Of a stretch of DNA of 64,000 nucleotides, positions 17,922 through 24,743 are shown one piece after another. Position 1 is the stretch's first letter. Each line of letters starts with the position of its first letter. The translations under genes were made by a program, and so were the position numbers. The DNA comes from Aquiflexum balticum DSM 16537 (lineage in GTDB: Bacteria; Bacteroidota; Bacteroidia; Cytophagales; Cyclobacteriaceae), in NCBI RefSeq assembly GCF_900176595.1, contig NZ_LT838813.1, forward strand, positions 4,420,001 to 4,484,000, in the 5' to 3' direction. The notes under the pieces were generated by a model that made no database searches, was not told where the DNA came from, and saw nothing but the letters and a program-made list of their open reading frames with translations.

Positions 17922-18103
17922 TTAAGGCCTTCGGTTGCCTTTTCACTTCGCTGAAGAACAAGTCTCTGATGGTCATCAATGATCCACTCCACAACTTCCC
18001 CCTGCTGGAATTCAATGGCCTGTGCCACTGCGGCAGGAAAGTTGACGTACCATTGTTCACTTTTGGCTCTTTTTATGAGCTGGATTTTAGTCGGATATCC
18101 CAT
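17897..18103 (-). CDS. AbrB/MazE-like small protein, first ORF of the IS
   Basis: A protein of 68 residues whose core (KSEQWYVNFPAAVAQAIEF, then Q-G-E-V-V-E-W, then RLVLQR) has the beta-strand/helix/Glu-rich pattern of swapped-hairpin AbrB DNA-binding domains. It starts at the ATG at 18103, immediately after a 20-bp palindrome that may be its operator. The ORF ends in TGA 16 bases past a run of nine A. A -1 slip in that run would carry ribosomes or polymerase into the transposase frame. Roles as repressor, end-binding domain or both are inferred. Confidence 0.75.
   Translation of the reverse strand: MGYPTKIQLIKRAKSEQWYVNFPAAVAQAIEFQQGEVVEWIIDDHQRLVLQRSEKATEGLKKKLPPKT
17915..17923 (-). promoter_or_regulatory. 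A9 slippery run, candidate -1 frameshift or slippage site
   Basis: On the coding (minus) strand the AbrB-like frame reads CTT AAA AAA AAA CTT; shifting by -1 within the A run enters the transposase frame (AAA ACT TCC CCC GAA). Runs like A AAA AAA are known sites for ribosomal -1 frameshifting and for transcriptional slippage in other IS families. Use of this site here is an inference from the missing transposase start. Confidence 0.65.
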
Positions 18104-18123
18104 ATCTAGTCATATAACTAGAT
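18104..18123. promoter_or_regulatory. 20-bp palindrome abutting the AbrB-like start codon
   Basis: Arms ATCTAGT and ACTAGAT (7 bp, perfect) surround CATATA. It touches the ATG of the AbrB-like ORF, so binding there would block transcription or translation initiation of the IS operon. Autoregulation by the AbrB-like protein is inferred. Confidence 0.5.
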
Positions 18124-18135
18124 ATAAAAATCAAT

Positions 18136-18171
18136 AAAAAAGGCCACAATTCCAAATTGCGGCCCTTTTTT
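18136..18171 (-). terminator. Terminator hairpin at the IS entry side
   Basis: On the minus strand a GC-rich stem (GGGCCGCAATT with AATTGTGGCC, one bulge) is followed by TTTTTTATTG. It faces transcription coming from the interrupted DUF1593 gene and would insulate the transposase from read-through, as entry-end hairpins do in several IS elements. Confidence 0.7.
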
Positions 18172-18202
18172 ATTTTATGTCTAGTTAATAGCCAAAGTCG
18201 AG

Positions 18203-18226
18203 CATCAGGATCAAATGATCCTGATG
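18203..18226. repeat. 24-bp direct repeat, right copy (target duplication)
   Basis: The right copy of the palindromic repeat at 16444-16467. Joining the gene halves with only one copy keeps the DUF1593 reading frame intact (408 codons, one split Gly codon, then 68 more), which supports a simple target duplication. Confidence 0.85.
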
Positions 18227-19427
18227 CATCCAAAATGACCCAGGCACCAGGTTCTTCTTTTATTCTGATAATTTGATTTCCTCCTGCACCATTGATTACG
18301 GCAACAGGTTCATGATTGACCTCCTCAGGACCTTTGGTAGAATATTGTAACCTGTTCAAGAAACTGGTTTTTGCAGCGGGAATCCATCGTTCCAATTCGC
18401 TTCTCTCTAATCCACAGGTATGAAAATAGCCATCCGGAAATTGCTCTCCCATAGACTGGAACATGCTGCCCCAACTTCCCTGAGTTGGATCCAATGGATC
18501 ATTGAGACCAAGTGCCGCACTAATCAGGTACAGAAAAGCAGGTGTATCCCCTTCTCCCCCATGATCATAATATGCTGAAATCGGACCATTGCCATTGACT
18601 TCTTTTTGATCCATCACCTTTAAATACTTCCAAAAATGTCCATTGTCATGTAAAAACCAGGCTGGATTAACCCTTTCACCTTTGAAAGTTGAGGTTACAG
18701 TTCCCATATTATTACACTTCAAAGCCTGAACTTTATCCAGGTCTATCATATAATCAAAAGTGATGTCCTGAAGAAGAATCCCGAAAATGTGGATCTTGGA
18801 TAGAAGTTTCTTGAATTTTTCCTCCCCCTTTCTTTCTCTGTAGCGGTATAGTGCCTGAACAAATGTAATGGGGCCTCCCCACATTTGCACGAAAATCGGC
18901 CGGTCATCTTCTTTATCAAAAACCTCCTGAAGATATTCGCTACCCTCTGAATCTTTTGGTTCTCCGTTAGGATTAAGACCATCTCCAATCCAATCATGAA
19001 AGGTAATATCACCCCATTCACTTTCTACATACCGACCCGCGATTTCCTGCGCAAATTTCTTCTCATTTGTTAGCCAAATAATTGGCAATGCTCCTCTTCC
19101 TTTTTTTGTTACGCCTGCAAGTTCCGCATAGCTAGGAAAATCTTCATGATGTCTTTTAAGTTGTGCATTTTCTTCCTTGTAAGCATCCAAAATATTATTG
19201 ACCTTTATCCAAGGACCATCTTGATTATAGTTAAAATCCGGTAATTGTTGGGTGATAATGATGGCTTCTGTATCAAAAAAATGCGAATAATAAAGATACC
19301 TGATCAGGGAATTACCGTCATCATGGGTCATATCCGTCATGATTACTACACGGTATTTTTCCTTCGCCATGGAAGGAACGCCAATTATGGATAAGATGAG
19401 AAGGGAAGAGAAAATATATCTTTTCAT
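18203..19427 (-). pseudogene. DUF1593 (nucleoside-hydrolase-like) protein gene, 3' end cut off by an IS
   Basis: The first 408 codons of a secreted DUF1593 protein. The signal peptide is at 1-21, and the nucleoside-hydrolase-like start (VVIMTDMTHDDGNSLIRYL) comes just after it. The reading frame runs on into the IS and stops at 18087, adding about 38 foreign residues in place of the PKD-like C-terminus. DUF1593 proteins usually accompany glycan-degradation loci, which fits the neighbourhood. The catalytic-like N-domain is complete, so some residual function cannot be excluded. Confidence 0.88.
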
Positions 19428-19569
19428 GGGACTGAATGTGAATCACTAGAAAATATAACTTGAAAACATCTATAAACAAATCAAAAGTATATTATCGGCA
19501 AATTCAAAAGGAAAAATCATAAATTTGATTTTCCATGTTTACCCCTAAAACCTAAAGCCTTTCGATCCT

Positions 19570-20106
19570 ATGCAAATAAAAATCAAAGATCTCCTCCTGA
19601 TTCAAGGACTTATATCTAAGTCTCTGATATTTTTGCTGACAGTAATCGTGTTCATCTCATGCTCAGGAAACAAAGCAGGCAAGAGCGAATCAGAGAGCAC
19701 ATTGACCCAACAGGCTGGAAAGACTTTTTCTGAAATCAAGCTGGAAACTTTTGGATACCTGGAAGAAGTCATGGGCTGTAGTTGTTATTTGGCAATAGAC
19801 AGTCTTCAATTCAAACAGCAAAATTTTATTTATGCAGAAAAATATGGTCTTCTGGATAAAAAAGATTTTGGCTTCATCAAACTGGACAATCAATTGATCC
19901 GATTGGAAGTCCTTTCTGTAGAAAACAATTCAGAGGAATCTTCGAGAAATGTAAGGTTAGGAAATGAACAGGTAGAGGTTTGGCTGAATCTCCAGTTAAA
20001 TCAAAGCGGGGATCCGGAAATATTACCTGCTACGGGCGAAATTCAAATACATATTCCTGACCGTCTACCATGGATCCAAACAGTGGTTGGGACTTGCGGA
20101 TGCTAA
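19570..20106 (+). CDS. Hypothetical lipoprotein with terminal Cys-x-Cys motifs
   Basis: A 178-residue protein of unknown function with a long N-region, a hydrophobic segment at 18-30 and a likely lipidated Cys31 (FISC). After the signal it has MGCSC near residue 70 and ends in GTCGC; two Cys-x-Cys pairs could bind metal or form disulfides. No known domain was recognised. It converges on the CDGSH gene, with a shared terminator between them. Confidence 0.7.
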   Translation: MQIKIKDLLLIQGLISKSLIFLLTVIVFISCSGNKAGKSESESTLTQQAGKTFSEIKLETFGYLEEVMGCSCYLAIDSLQFKQQNFIYAEKYGLLDKKDFGFIKLDNQLIRLEVLSVENNSEESSRNVRLGNEQVEVWLNLQLNQSGDPEILPATGEIQIHIPDRLPWIQTVVGTCGC

Positions 20107-20138
20107 TTCAAACAGCAGTAAAAAACTTTTATAAAAAA

Positions 20139-20182
20139 TGGCCTCGGTTAAATTGCCTTAAACCAACAATTAACCGAGGCCA
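20139..20182 (-). terminator. Terminator shared by two convergent genes
   Basis: A 13-bp perfect stem (TGGCCTCGGTTAA / TTAACCGAGGCCA) with an 18-base loop. On the minus strand it is followed by TTTTTTAT, so it clearly terminates the CDGSH gene; it can also stop the lipoprotein transcript. Confidence 0.85.
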
Positions 20183-20203
20183 AATTCATTTGATCTCTAG
20201 GGA

Positions 20204-20428
20204 TTATACTTTTTTTGGAGGGAGGTCGAAAGCAACAGCATCGTGTTCCAAATGCCCACGATGTGAGCCGTCACAAAAAGGTTTGTTTTTGGACATTCCA
20301 CAACGGCAAAGTCCCAATACAGTCCGACCTTGTAGTCCGTAAGCATTGCCCTGAGCATCCACAATTTCGAAGTCTCCTTCTATTTTTAAAGATCCATTGG
20401 AATTAACAGTGATTTTAGTATTAGCCAT
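20204..20428 (-). CDS. CDGSH iron-sulfur domain protein
   Basis: A 74-residue single-domain protein. The 2Fe-2S ligands are Cys41, Cys43, Cys52 and His56 in the C-x-C-x8-CDGSH arrangement. There is no signal or membrane segment, so it is cytoplasmic. Bacterial CDGSH proteins are thought to act in redox or iron-sulfur handling; the specific partner is unknown. Confidence 0.93.
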   Translation of the reverse strand: MANTKITVNSNGSLKIEGDFEIVDAQGNAYGLQGRTVLGLCRCGMSKNKPFCDGSHRGHLEHDAVAFDLPPKKV

Positions 20429-20564
20429 TTTTTTGATTTAAAGTTGATATAAAACAAACCTAGTTTAGGTAATTTAAGCCAAACCGAAAAAGGTTTTTCG
20501 TAATTTTAAAATTTTAAACTTTCTATGACCTATTTCTCAGGCTTTTAAATATTTTGGATTAACA

Positions 20565-21554
20565 TCAATCCAAAGGATTTGCCTGAACTCCTTCAAAGGT
20601 GATTTTGACAGGAAGGATCAGGCCATTTTCGTCAAATTCCATCTTGTCAATACAGGTTACCCGGTGGTTGCCATCCGTTTCACCCAATGGTCTGCGATGA
20701 TATACGATATAGTACTGGTCAGTTTTGGGAACATGCAAGACCGAATGATGTCCAGCACCGGTGGCCACTTCAGGATCCTGTTCCAATACTACCCCAATCC
20801 GCTCAAAAGGGCCAAATGGATTGTCGGAAATCGCATAGGCTACTTTATAATTCGGTCCGGTCCAACCTCCCTCCGACCACATAAAATAGTATTTGTCATC
20901 CCGGATAAACATAAAGGGACCTTCCACATAACTTTCCGGTGTCACTTCTCTATAATATTCTCCATCGTCAAAAGGCTCCAAGCCTGTAAAATCCTCGTTG
21001 AGTTTGACCACATTGCATTTGCCCCAACCGCCATAATACATCAAAAAACTACCGTCCCTGTCCTTGAAGATAAATTGGTCAATCGGCTGTGCCCCATTGA
21101 CGATATCCTGTATCAAAGGCTTGCCCAATAAATCCTTGAATGGCCCTTGCGGTCGGTCGGCAACAGCCACACCTATTCCACCAACTTCTCCTTCATGCAC
21201 ATCATTGGCAGCAAAGAAGAGAAAGTATTTGCCTTTTTTTTCAATCACTCCCGGTGCCCACATGGCAGAATCCGCCCAGGCCACCTCGGCTGTATCTATG
21301 ATTCTTTCATGCTTGGTCCAATTGACCAGGTCAGGTGAAGAAAAACAATCCATAAAAACCTGTCGGTGGAATTTGTCTGAGTAAGTAGGGTAAATCCAAT
21401 AAGTATCCCCGTAAATAATCGCTTCAGGATCGGCATACCATCCTTCAAAAAGAGGATTGCCTGAGAATTCTTCGGTTTTTTCAGTTGGCTTTGGCTTACA
21501 GGAGATAATAAATATTACCCATAGCACATATAGGAATATCTTGGATTTGATCAT
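20565..21554 (-). CDS. Glycoside hydrolase family 43 lipoprotein
   Basis: A five-bladed beta-propeller hydrolase of 329 residues with a lipoprotein signal (IISC, Cys19). The three acidic catalytic positions of GH43 are visible: Asp in GWYADPEAI near 40, Asp in QPIDQFIF near 158, and Glu in YVEGPFMF near 206. Likely substrates are alpha-arabinosyl, beta-xylosyl or galactosyl side chains; the exact one cannot be read. The start overlaps the cupin stop by 4 bases, so the two genes are translated together. Confidence 0.93.
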   Translation of the reverse strand: MIKSKIFLYVLWVIFIISCKPKPTEKTEEFSGNPLFEGWYADPEAIIYGDTYWIYPTYSDKFHRQVFMDCFSSPDLVNWTKHERIIDTAEVAWADSAMWAPGVIEKKGKYFLFFAANDVHEGEVGGIGVAVADRPQGPFKDLLGKPLIQDIVNGAQPIDQFIFKDRDGSFLMYYGGWGKCNVVKLNEDFTGLEPFDDGEYYREVTPESYVEGPFMFIRDDKYYFMWSEGGWTGPNYKVAYAISDNPFGPFERIGVVLEQDPEVATGAGHHSVLHVPKTDQYYIVYHRRPLGETDGNHRVTCIDKMEFDENGLILPVKITFEGVQANPLD

Positions 21555-21874
21555 GATTTAATCATGGTTAGCAACATTTTAAACTTCTTTTTTGCTTTCA
21601 GGGCATGAGGGATATTGGCCGGAAGGATGATGCTTTGTCCTGATTGGAGGTTAAAAATCTTTCCACCAATAGTGATTTCAGCTTCACCGTCCAACAGTTG
21701 AACAAGGGCATCATGTGGTGAACTATGTTCAGCCAATCCCTCGTCCTTATCAAAAGCAAAAAGAGTGATGTTACCAGCCGGCTTCTTCACAATTGTCTTG
21801 CTTACTACAGAATTATCAGCATAGTCAATGCTTTCTCTGGATTCAAATATTATTGACGGTTCTATATTGGCCAT
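21551..21874 (-). CDS. Small cupin-domain protein
   Basis: A protein of 107 residues with one double-stranded beta-helix. The first motif is near HSSPHDALVQLLDGEAEITIGG and the second near LPANIPHALKA, which together give several His and an acidic residue for metal binding. It overlaps the GH43 gene by 4 bases. Small cupins of this type often bind sugars or metal ions; no enzymatic activity can be deduced. Confidence 0.88.
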   Translation of the reverse strand: MANIEPSIIFESRESIDYADNSVVSKTIVKKPAGNITLFAFDKDEGLAEHSSPHDALVQLLDGEAEITIGGKIFNLQSGQSIILPANIPHALKAKKKFKMLLTMIKS

Positions 21875-21902
21875 AGTATTTCTTTAAGAATTTCAGATAT
21901 GA

Positions 21903-22742
21903 CTAGAATAATCGTGCCACCATTATCCCTGATTGCGACTTATTGCCTTTCAGGTAATCGTTCAAAGGCATTTGGGAAATCTCCACTTTCATGTTTTTGG
22001 TGCCTGCATGCAATAAATGGATCCTGCCTTCTTTTTCTATGGCAAAGCCCACATGTACTATATCCAGGTTTTGCATGGAAGTAGTGATGGCAATTAGGTC
22101 ACCGGATTTGATGTTCTTTTCGTAGTTGACTATTTCATCTTTGGGGATATAGTGATAGGTTCTTTTGCTAATTTCAGCTTCGGATACCTTTAATCGTTTC
22201 ACAAATTCAGGATTTCCCAACTGTGCATAATACTGGGGATTGGAACTCATAAAGCTTGGGTAATTGGCATAAACCTTACCACCAATTTCCTTAGTGACAT
22301 CTTTTATAATTCCCTTCTGTTCATTCTGATAAATCCAGTCAGAGAAATAATGCAATCTGGATGGATAGTCCTTTCTGATTCCATTCTGATACCTGAGGAA
22401 TTCCAGTTCCCGCTCAAAATCCTCAAAAGAAAACTCCCCCATTTGTGCCAATCTTGCCAAAGTGACGACAGTTTCCAGATAAGTGGTACAATCCAGGCCC
22501 ATCAGGTTGATCACCAGTTTTTCTTCTCCAGGCAGTTCCAAAGTTTTCTCCACATAAGGCGTATTGAGAAACCATTTACCGATTTCGATAATGCGTTCAT
22601 TGGGAGATTTTTCCGAAAGGTCCATTTCTGAAAGTTTCAGCAGGTAGGCATCAAGCCTTTCTTTACTTTCGGAAGTGCAAACGGTTTGGCTTCTTACCAA
22701 GAATGGTATTAGTAAGAAAATGATAATAGGAATCAGGCGCAT
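21903..22742 (-). CDS. DUF1460 family NlpC/P60-like amidase
   Basis: A 279-residue exported protein (signal peptide 1-18). The DUF1460 core has the nucleophile Cys in GLDCTTYLE near 83 and the catalytic His in DIVHVGFAI near 236. Family members are N-acetylmuramoyl-L-alanine amidase or related peptidoglycan-fragment hydrolases in the periplasm. The gene stands alone between the cupin and the toxin-antitoxin pair. Confidence 0.88.
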   Translation of the reverse strand: MRLIPIIIFLLIPFLVRSQTVCTSESKERLDAYLLKLSEMDLSEKSPNERIIEIGKWFLNTPYVEKTLELPGEEKLVINLMGLDCTTYLETVVTLARLAQMGEFSFEDFERELEFLRYQNGIRKDYPSRLHYFSDWIYQNEQKGIIKDVTKEIGGKVYANYPSFMSSNPQYYAQLGNPEFVKRLKVSEAEISKRTYHYIPKDEIVNYEKNIKSGDLIAITTSMQNLDIVHVGFAIEKEGRIHLLHAGTKNMKVEISQMPLNDYLKGNKSQSGIMVARLF

Positions 22743-22835
22743 TGGTATTGGAGCTTTTGATAAATATTGAAATGTAAATTTAATTTTGATATCCAGGACT
22801 CAAATAGATAATTAAATTTCTTGAATCTTTAAAAC

Positions 22836-23249
22836 TTAGATTGAAAACAAGAATTCCTCTGCTGTCATTATCGGAAGTTTGGCAGTTTTGAAACCTTTCT
22901 GGTCTCGGCTGATAATAATTTTACAATTCGCTCCTAGTGCTGAATAATATTGCAATCCATCTTCAAAATCGGAGAAATTGTTATCATTCAAGGCCAAATC
23001 AATGATTTTATCAGTGAGTGGAATTATCGATACCAGCACTTTAAATCTCCTAAGGATATCTTTCGCCTCAGTAGGATTTAACATTTTTGAAAGGACGTAA
23101 TTGGTATTGGCAATTGAAAGAGAACTTATATATAGTTCTACTTTGTTTTGATCTGCCCAAGAAAACAACTTGGAAGCACTATCAAAAAAAGAGCCCCTTT
23201 TTGCCAAAAGATCCAAAATAATGTTGGTGTCAACCAGTAACCTTTTCAT
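22836..23249 (-). CDS. PIN-domain ribonuclease toxin (VapC-like)
   Basis: A PIN-domain protein of 137 residues: acidic Asp in LLVDTNIILDLL near residue 7, and the second acidic cluster in FSDFEDGLQYYSA near 94. PIN toxins cleave RNA, often tRNA, with Mg(II) or Mn(II). It overlaps the antitoxin gene by 4 bases and is translated after it, the normal order for such pairs. Confidence 0.9.
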   Translation of the reverse strand: MKRLLVDTNIILDLLAKRGSFFDSASKLFSWADQNKVELYISSLSIANTNYVLSKMLNPTEAKDILRRFKVLVSIIPLTDKIIDLALNDNNFSDFEDGLQYYSALGANCKIIISRDQKGFKTAKLPIMTAEEFLFSI

Positions 23250-23494
23250 TTGTATTTCTCCAAAAGATATTCGGTATATTTTTCTTTGTAATCAAAATCC
23301 TCGTCAAGATTTATCACACCGCTGAGGCTTTTTACCAAAGGGGTAATTTCAATTTCTTTTGATGGCTTATCATTTACCAATGAAGCCAGATAGGATTCAA
23401 TCAATTTTGATAGACTTATACTTTGGGACTTGGCATAATCCTTAGCCTTTTCGATAACCTCTTTGTCCAGATTTAGTGTTAGTTTGGTATCCAT
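23246..23494 (-). CDS. DUF6364-type antitoxin
   Basis: An 82-residue protein. The N-terminal TKLTLNLDKEVIEKAKDYA is a ribbon-helix-helix DNA-binding pattern; the C-terminal half, acidic then basic, should wrap the toxin. This matches DUF6364 antitoxins. The leader (23497-23545) has two ACGT-containing half-sites, TACGTGTGAAAA and TACGTGAATTT, that may be its operator. Confidence 0.85.
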   Translation of the reverse strand: MDTKLTLNLDKEVIEKAKDYAKSQSISLSKLIESYLASLVNDKPSKEIEITPLVKSLSGVINLDEDFDYKEKYTEYLLEKYK

Positions 23495-23566
23495 GACTTA
23501 TAATATTTACGTGTGAAAATATAAAATTTATACGTGAATTTAAAATTATAAATCGCTATATTTTTT

Positions 23567-24010
23567 TTAGGAAAGCATATTTTCAGCTTTTATCAACTTC
23601 CACTCCATCATCACCAAACCCATCACCACCATTAGTTCCAACAAAAAATAGGTGACTCCCAAACCGGTGAGTTCGGCAAAACAACAATAAACCAAGCTTA
23701 AAGTCAGGCAGCAATAAAAGAAATTGGCAATACTGATACCAAAAAGAAAAGGCTTCCAATTACGCTCCAAGAAGAAATAGCAGCAAAAGGAATAAACTGC
23801 AAAAGCCAACGCAATCAAAGATAGAATGATGAGGATATTCTTAGGCATACCAAAAAATTCCTGTAATGGGATGAGTATTCCAAGCAGTAAAAGTGTTGTC
23901 AACAAAGCTCCCAATCCATCGACTAGAAAAATGATTTTTGGATGGGTATTTATTTTGGTAAGGAGGGTATCAATCAATTTTTCAATTTTAAAATTTTCCC
24001 AATCTTTCAA
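23567..24010 (-). CDS. Hypothetical four-helix membrane protein
   Basis: A 147-residue protein with four predicted transmembrane segments (about 26-48, 52-74, 82-104 and 112-135) and short loops. No conserved motif was recognised. It is in the same direction as the small secreted protein gene upstream (28 bases), but no functional link is visible. Confidence 0.7.
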   Translation of the reverse strand: MKDWENFKIEKLIDTLLTKINTHPKIIFLVDGLGALLTTLLLLGILIPLQEFFGMPKNILIILSLIALAFAVYSFCCYFFLERNWKPFLFGISIANFFYCCLTLSLVYCCFAELTGLGVTYFLLELMVVMGLVMMEWKLIKAENMLS

Positions 24011-24037
24011 TTTCGGATGATGAGCATTTAAATTTGA

Positions 24038-24415
24038 TTAATATTTATTAATTCGAATAGTATAGTTTACGTTTTCATCAGGAACATGAACCAATATAGG
24101 AAATTCTCCCTCGGGTTTATGAATCGGCATATTATAAATGGTAGGAAGATTGACGGGAAATGATTTATCGGTATCATTCTTAAAAGAGAATTTTTGACCA
24201 TCGAGTCCTGGGAAATTGAGTGATCCTTCCAATTCCGGACTGAGGATGATAATAGAGTCTTTTTGATTCAATCTTGGAATTCCATGATACCAAGGCAACT
24301 CTTCCAGGCTTTTCCATTCAAAATCCTTTTTTGGATTAGGGCTAATGTCTTGAGAAAAAGCTGAGAAACAAATCCCTGAGATGAAAACGAGGCAAATGGA
24401 TATTGATTTTTTCAT
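24038..24415 (-). CDS. Hypothetical secreted protein
   Basis: A protein of 125 residues with a clean signal peptide (1-21, ending A-F-S-Q). The mature part is short, acidic and beta-rich, ending V-N-Y-T-I-R-I-N-K-Y. No known family was recognised. It is soluble, periplasmic or exported. Confidence 0.65.
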   Translation of the reverse strand: MKKSISICLVFISGICFSAFSQDISPNPKKDFEWKSLEELPWYHGIPRLNQKDSIIILSPELEGSLNFPGLDGQKFSFKNDTDKSFPVNLPTIYNMPIHKPEGEFPILVHVPDENVNYTIRINKY

Positions 24416-24743
24416 GACTCGATAAATTTAAAGGGGGAAAAATTTAATGGATTACAAGTCTATTTACGAAATAATAATGAAATAGTTGATATTTAAATGA
24501 TATATGCTTCGCGATATTAAATTGATATATGCCTTCGGCGATATAACTTCCTTCATCAGCCCTGATTTGAAAAAAGACAGCGTTTTGTCCTGGAATATTA
24601 TATCTATTTTATATCACACCTATTTCAACTTTATATCTATCTATTCCCAAATCACTTCGTTCTCAAGGTCTTCGATTCGATTCCAATTTAATATCATAAA
24701 ACATCCAGTATCAACAAAATATCTATTTCCATAATATTTCAAT
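24416..24743. repeat. AT-rich repeat with GATAT/ATATC and UUCG-type hairpins
   Basis: There is no plausible gene in this 328-base gap; a 76-codon frame across it is only repeat sequence. Two related units, at 24499-24517 and 24524-24544, read GATATATGC(C)TTCG(G)CGATAT and can form tiny hairpins. Many further ATATC motifs follow at 24598-24735, mostly in reverse orientation. It looks like a degenerate palindromic repeat element. Confidence 0.5.

Larger units (their letters stand above)
16468..18202 (-). mobile_element. IS4-superfamily insertion sequence with AbrB-like ORF and slippery run
   Basis: The element is 1,735 bp. Its ends share TTTGGCTA six bases in on both sides (left at 16474, right on the complementary strand ending 18196), with matching CT at the extreme tips. 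Inside, reading on the minus strand, are a terminator hairpin (18136-18171), a 20-bp palindrome (18104-18123), an AbrB-like ORF, a run of nine A, and a DDE transposase frame. It is inserted in a DUF1593 gene and flanked by a 24-bp palindromic duplication, longer than the roughly 9-12 bp usual for IS4 relatives. The exact family name needs a database comparison. Confidence 0.88.

Noticed and set aside
17863-18060. A 65-codon minus-strand frame overlapping the AbrB-like ORF
   Set aside because: It is the third frame of the same region. It ends before the transposase, has no recognisable pattern, and the AbrB-like frame fits a known fold.
24504-24734. A 76-codon frame in the repeat-rich gap
   Set aside because: It is made of the repeat units themselves, has low-complexity Ile/Tyr/Phe/Ser composition, and shows no domain.
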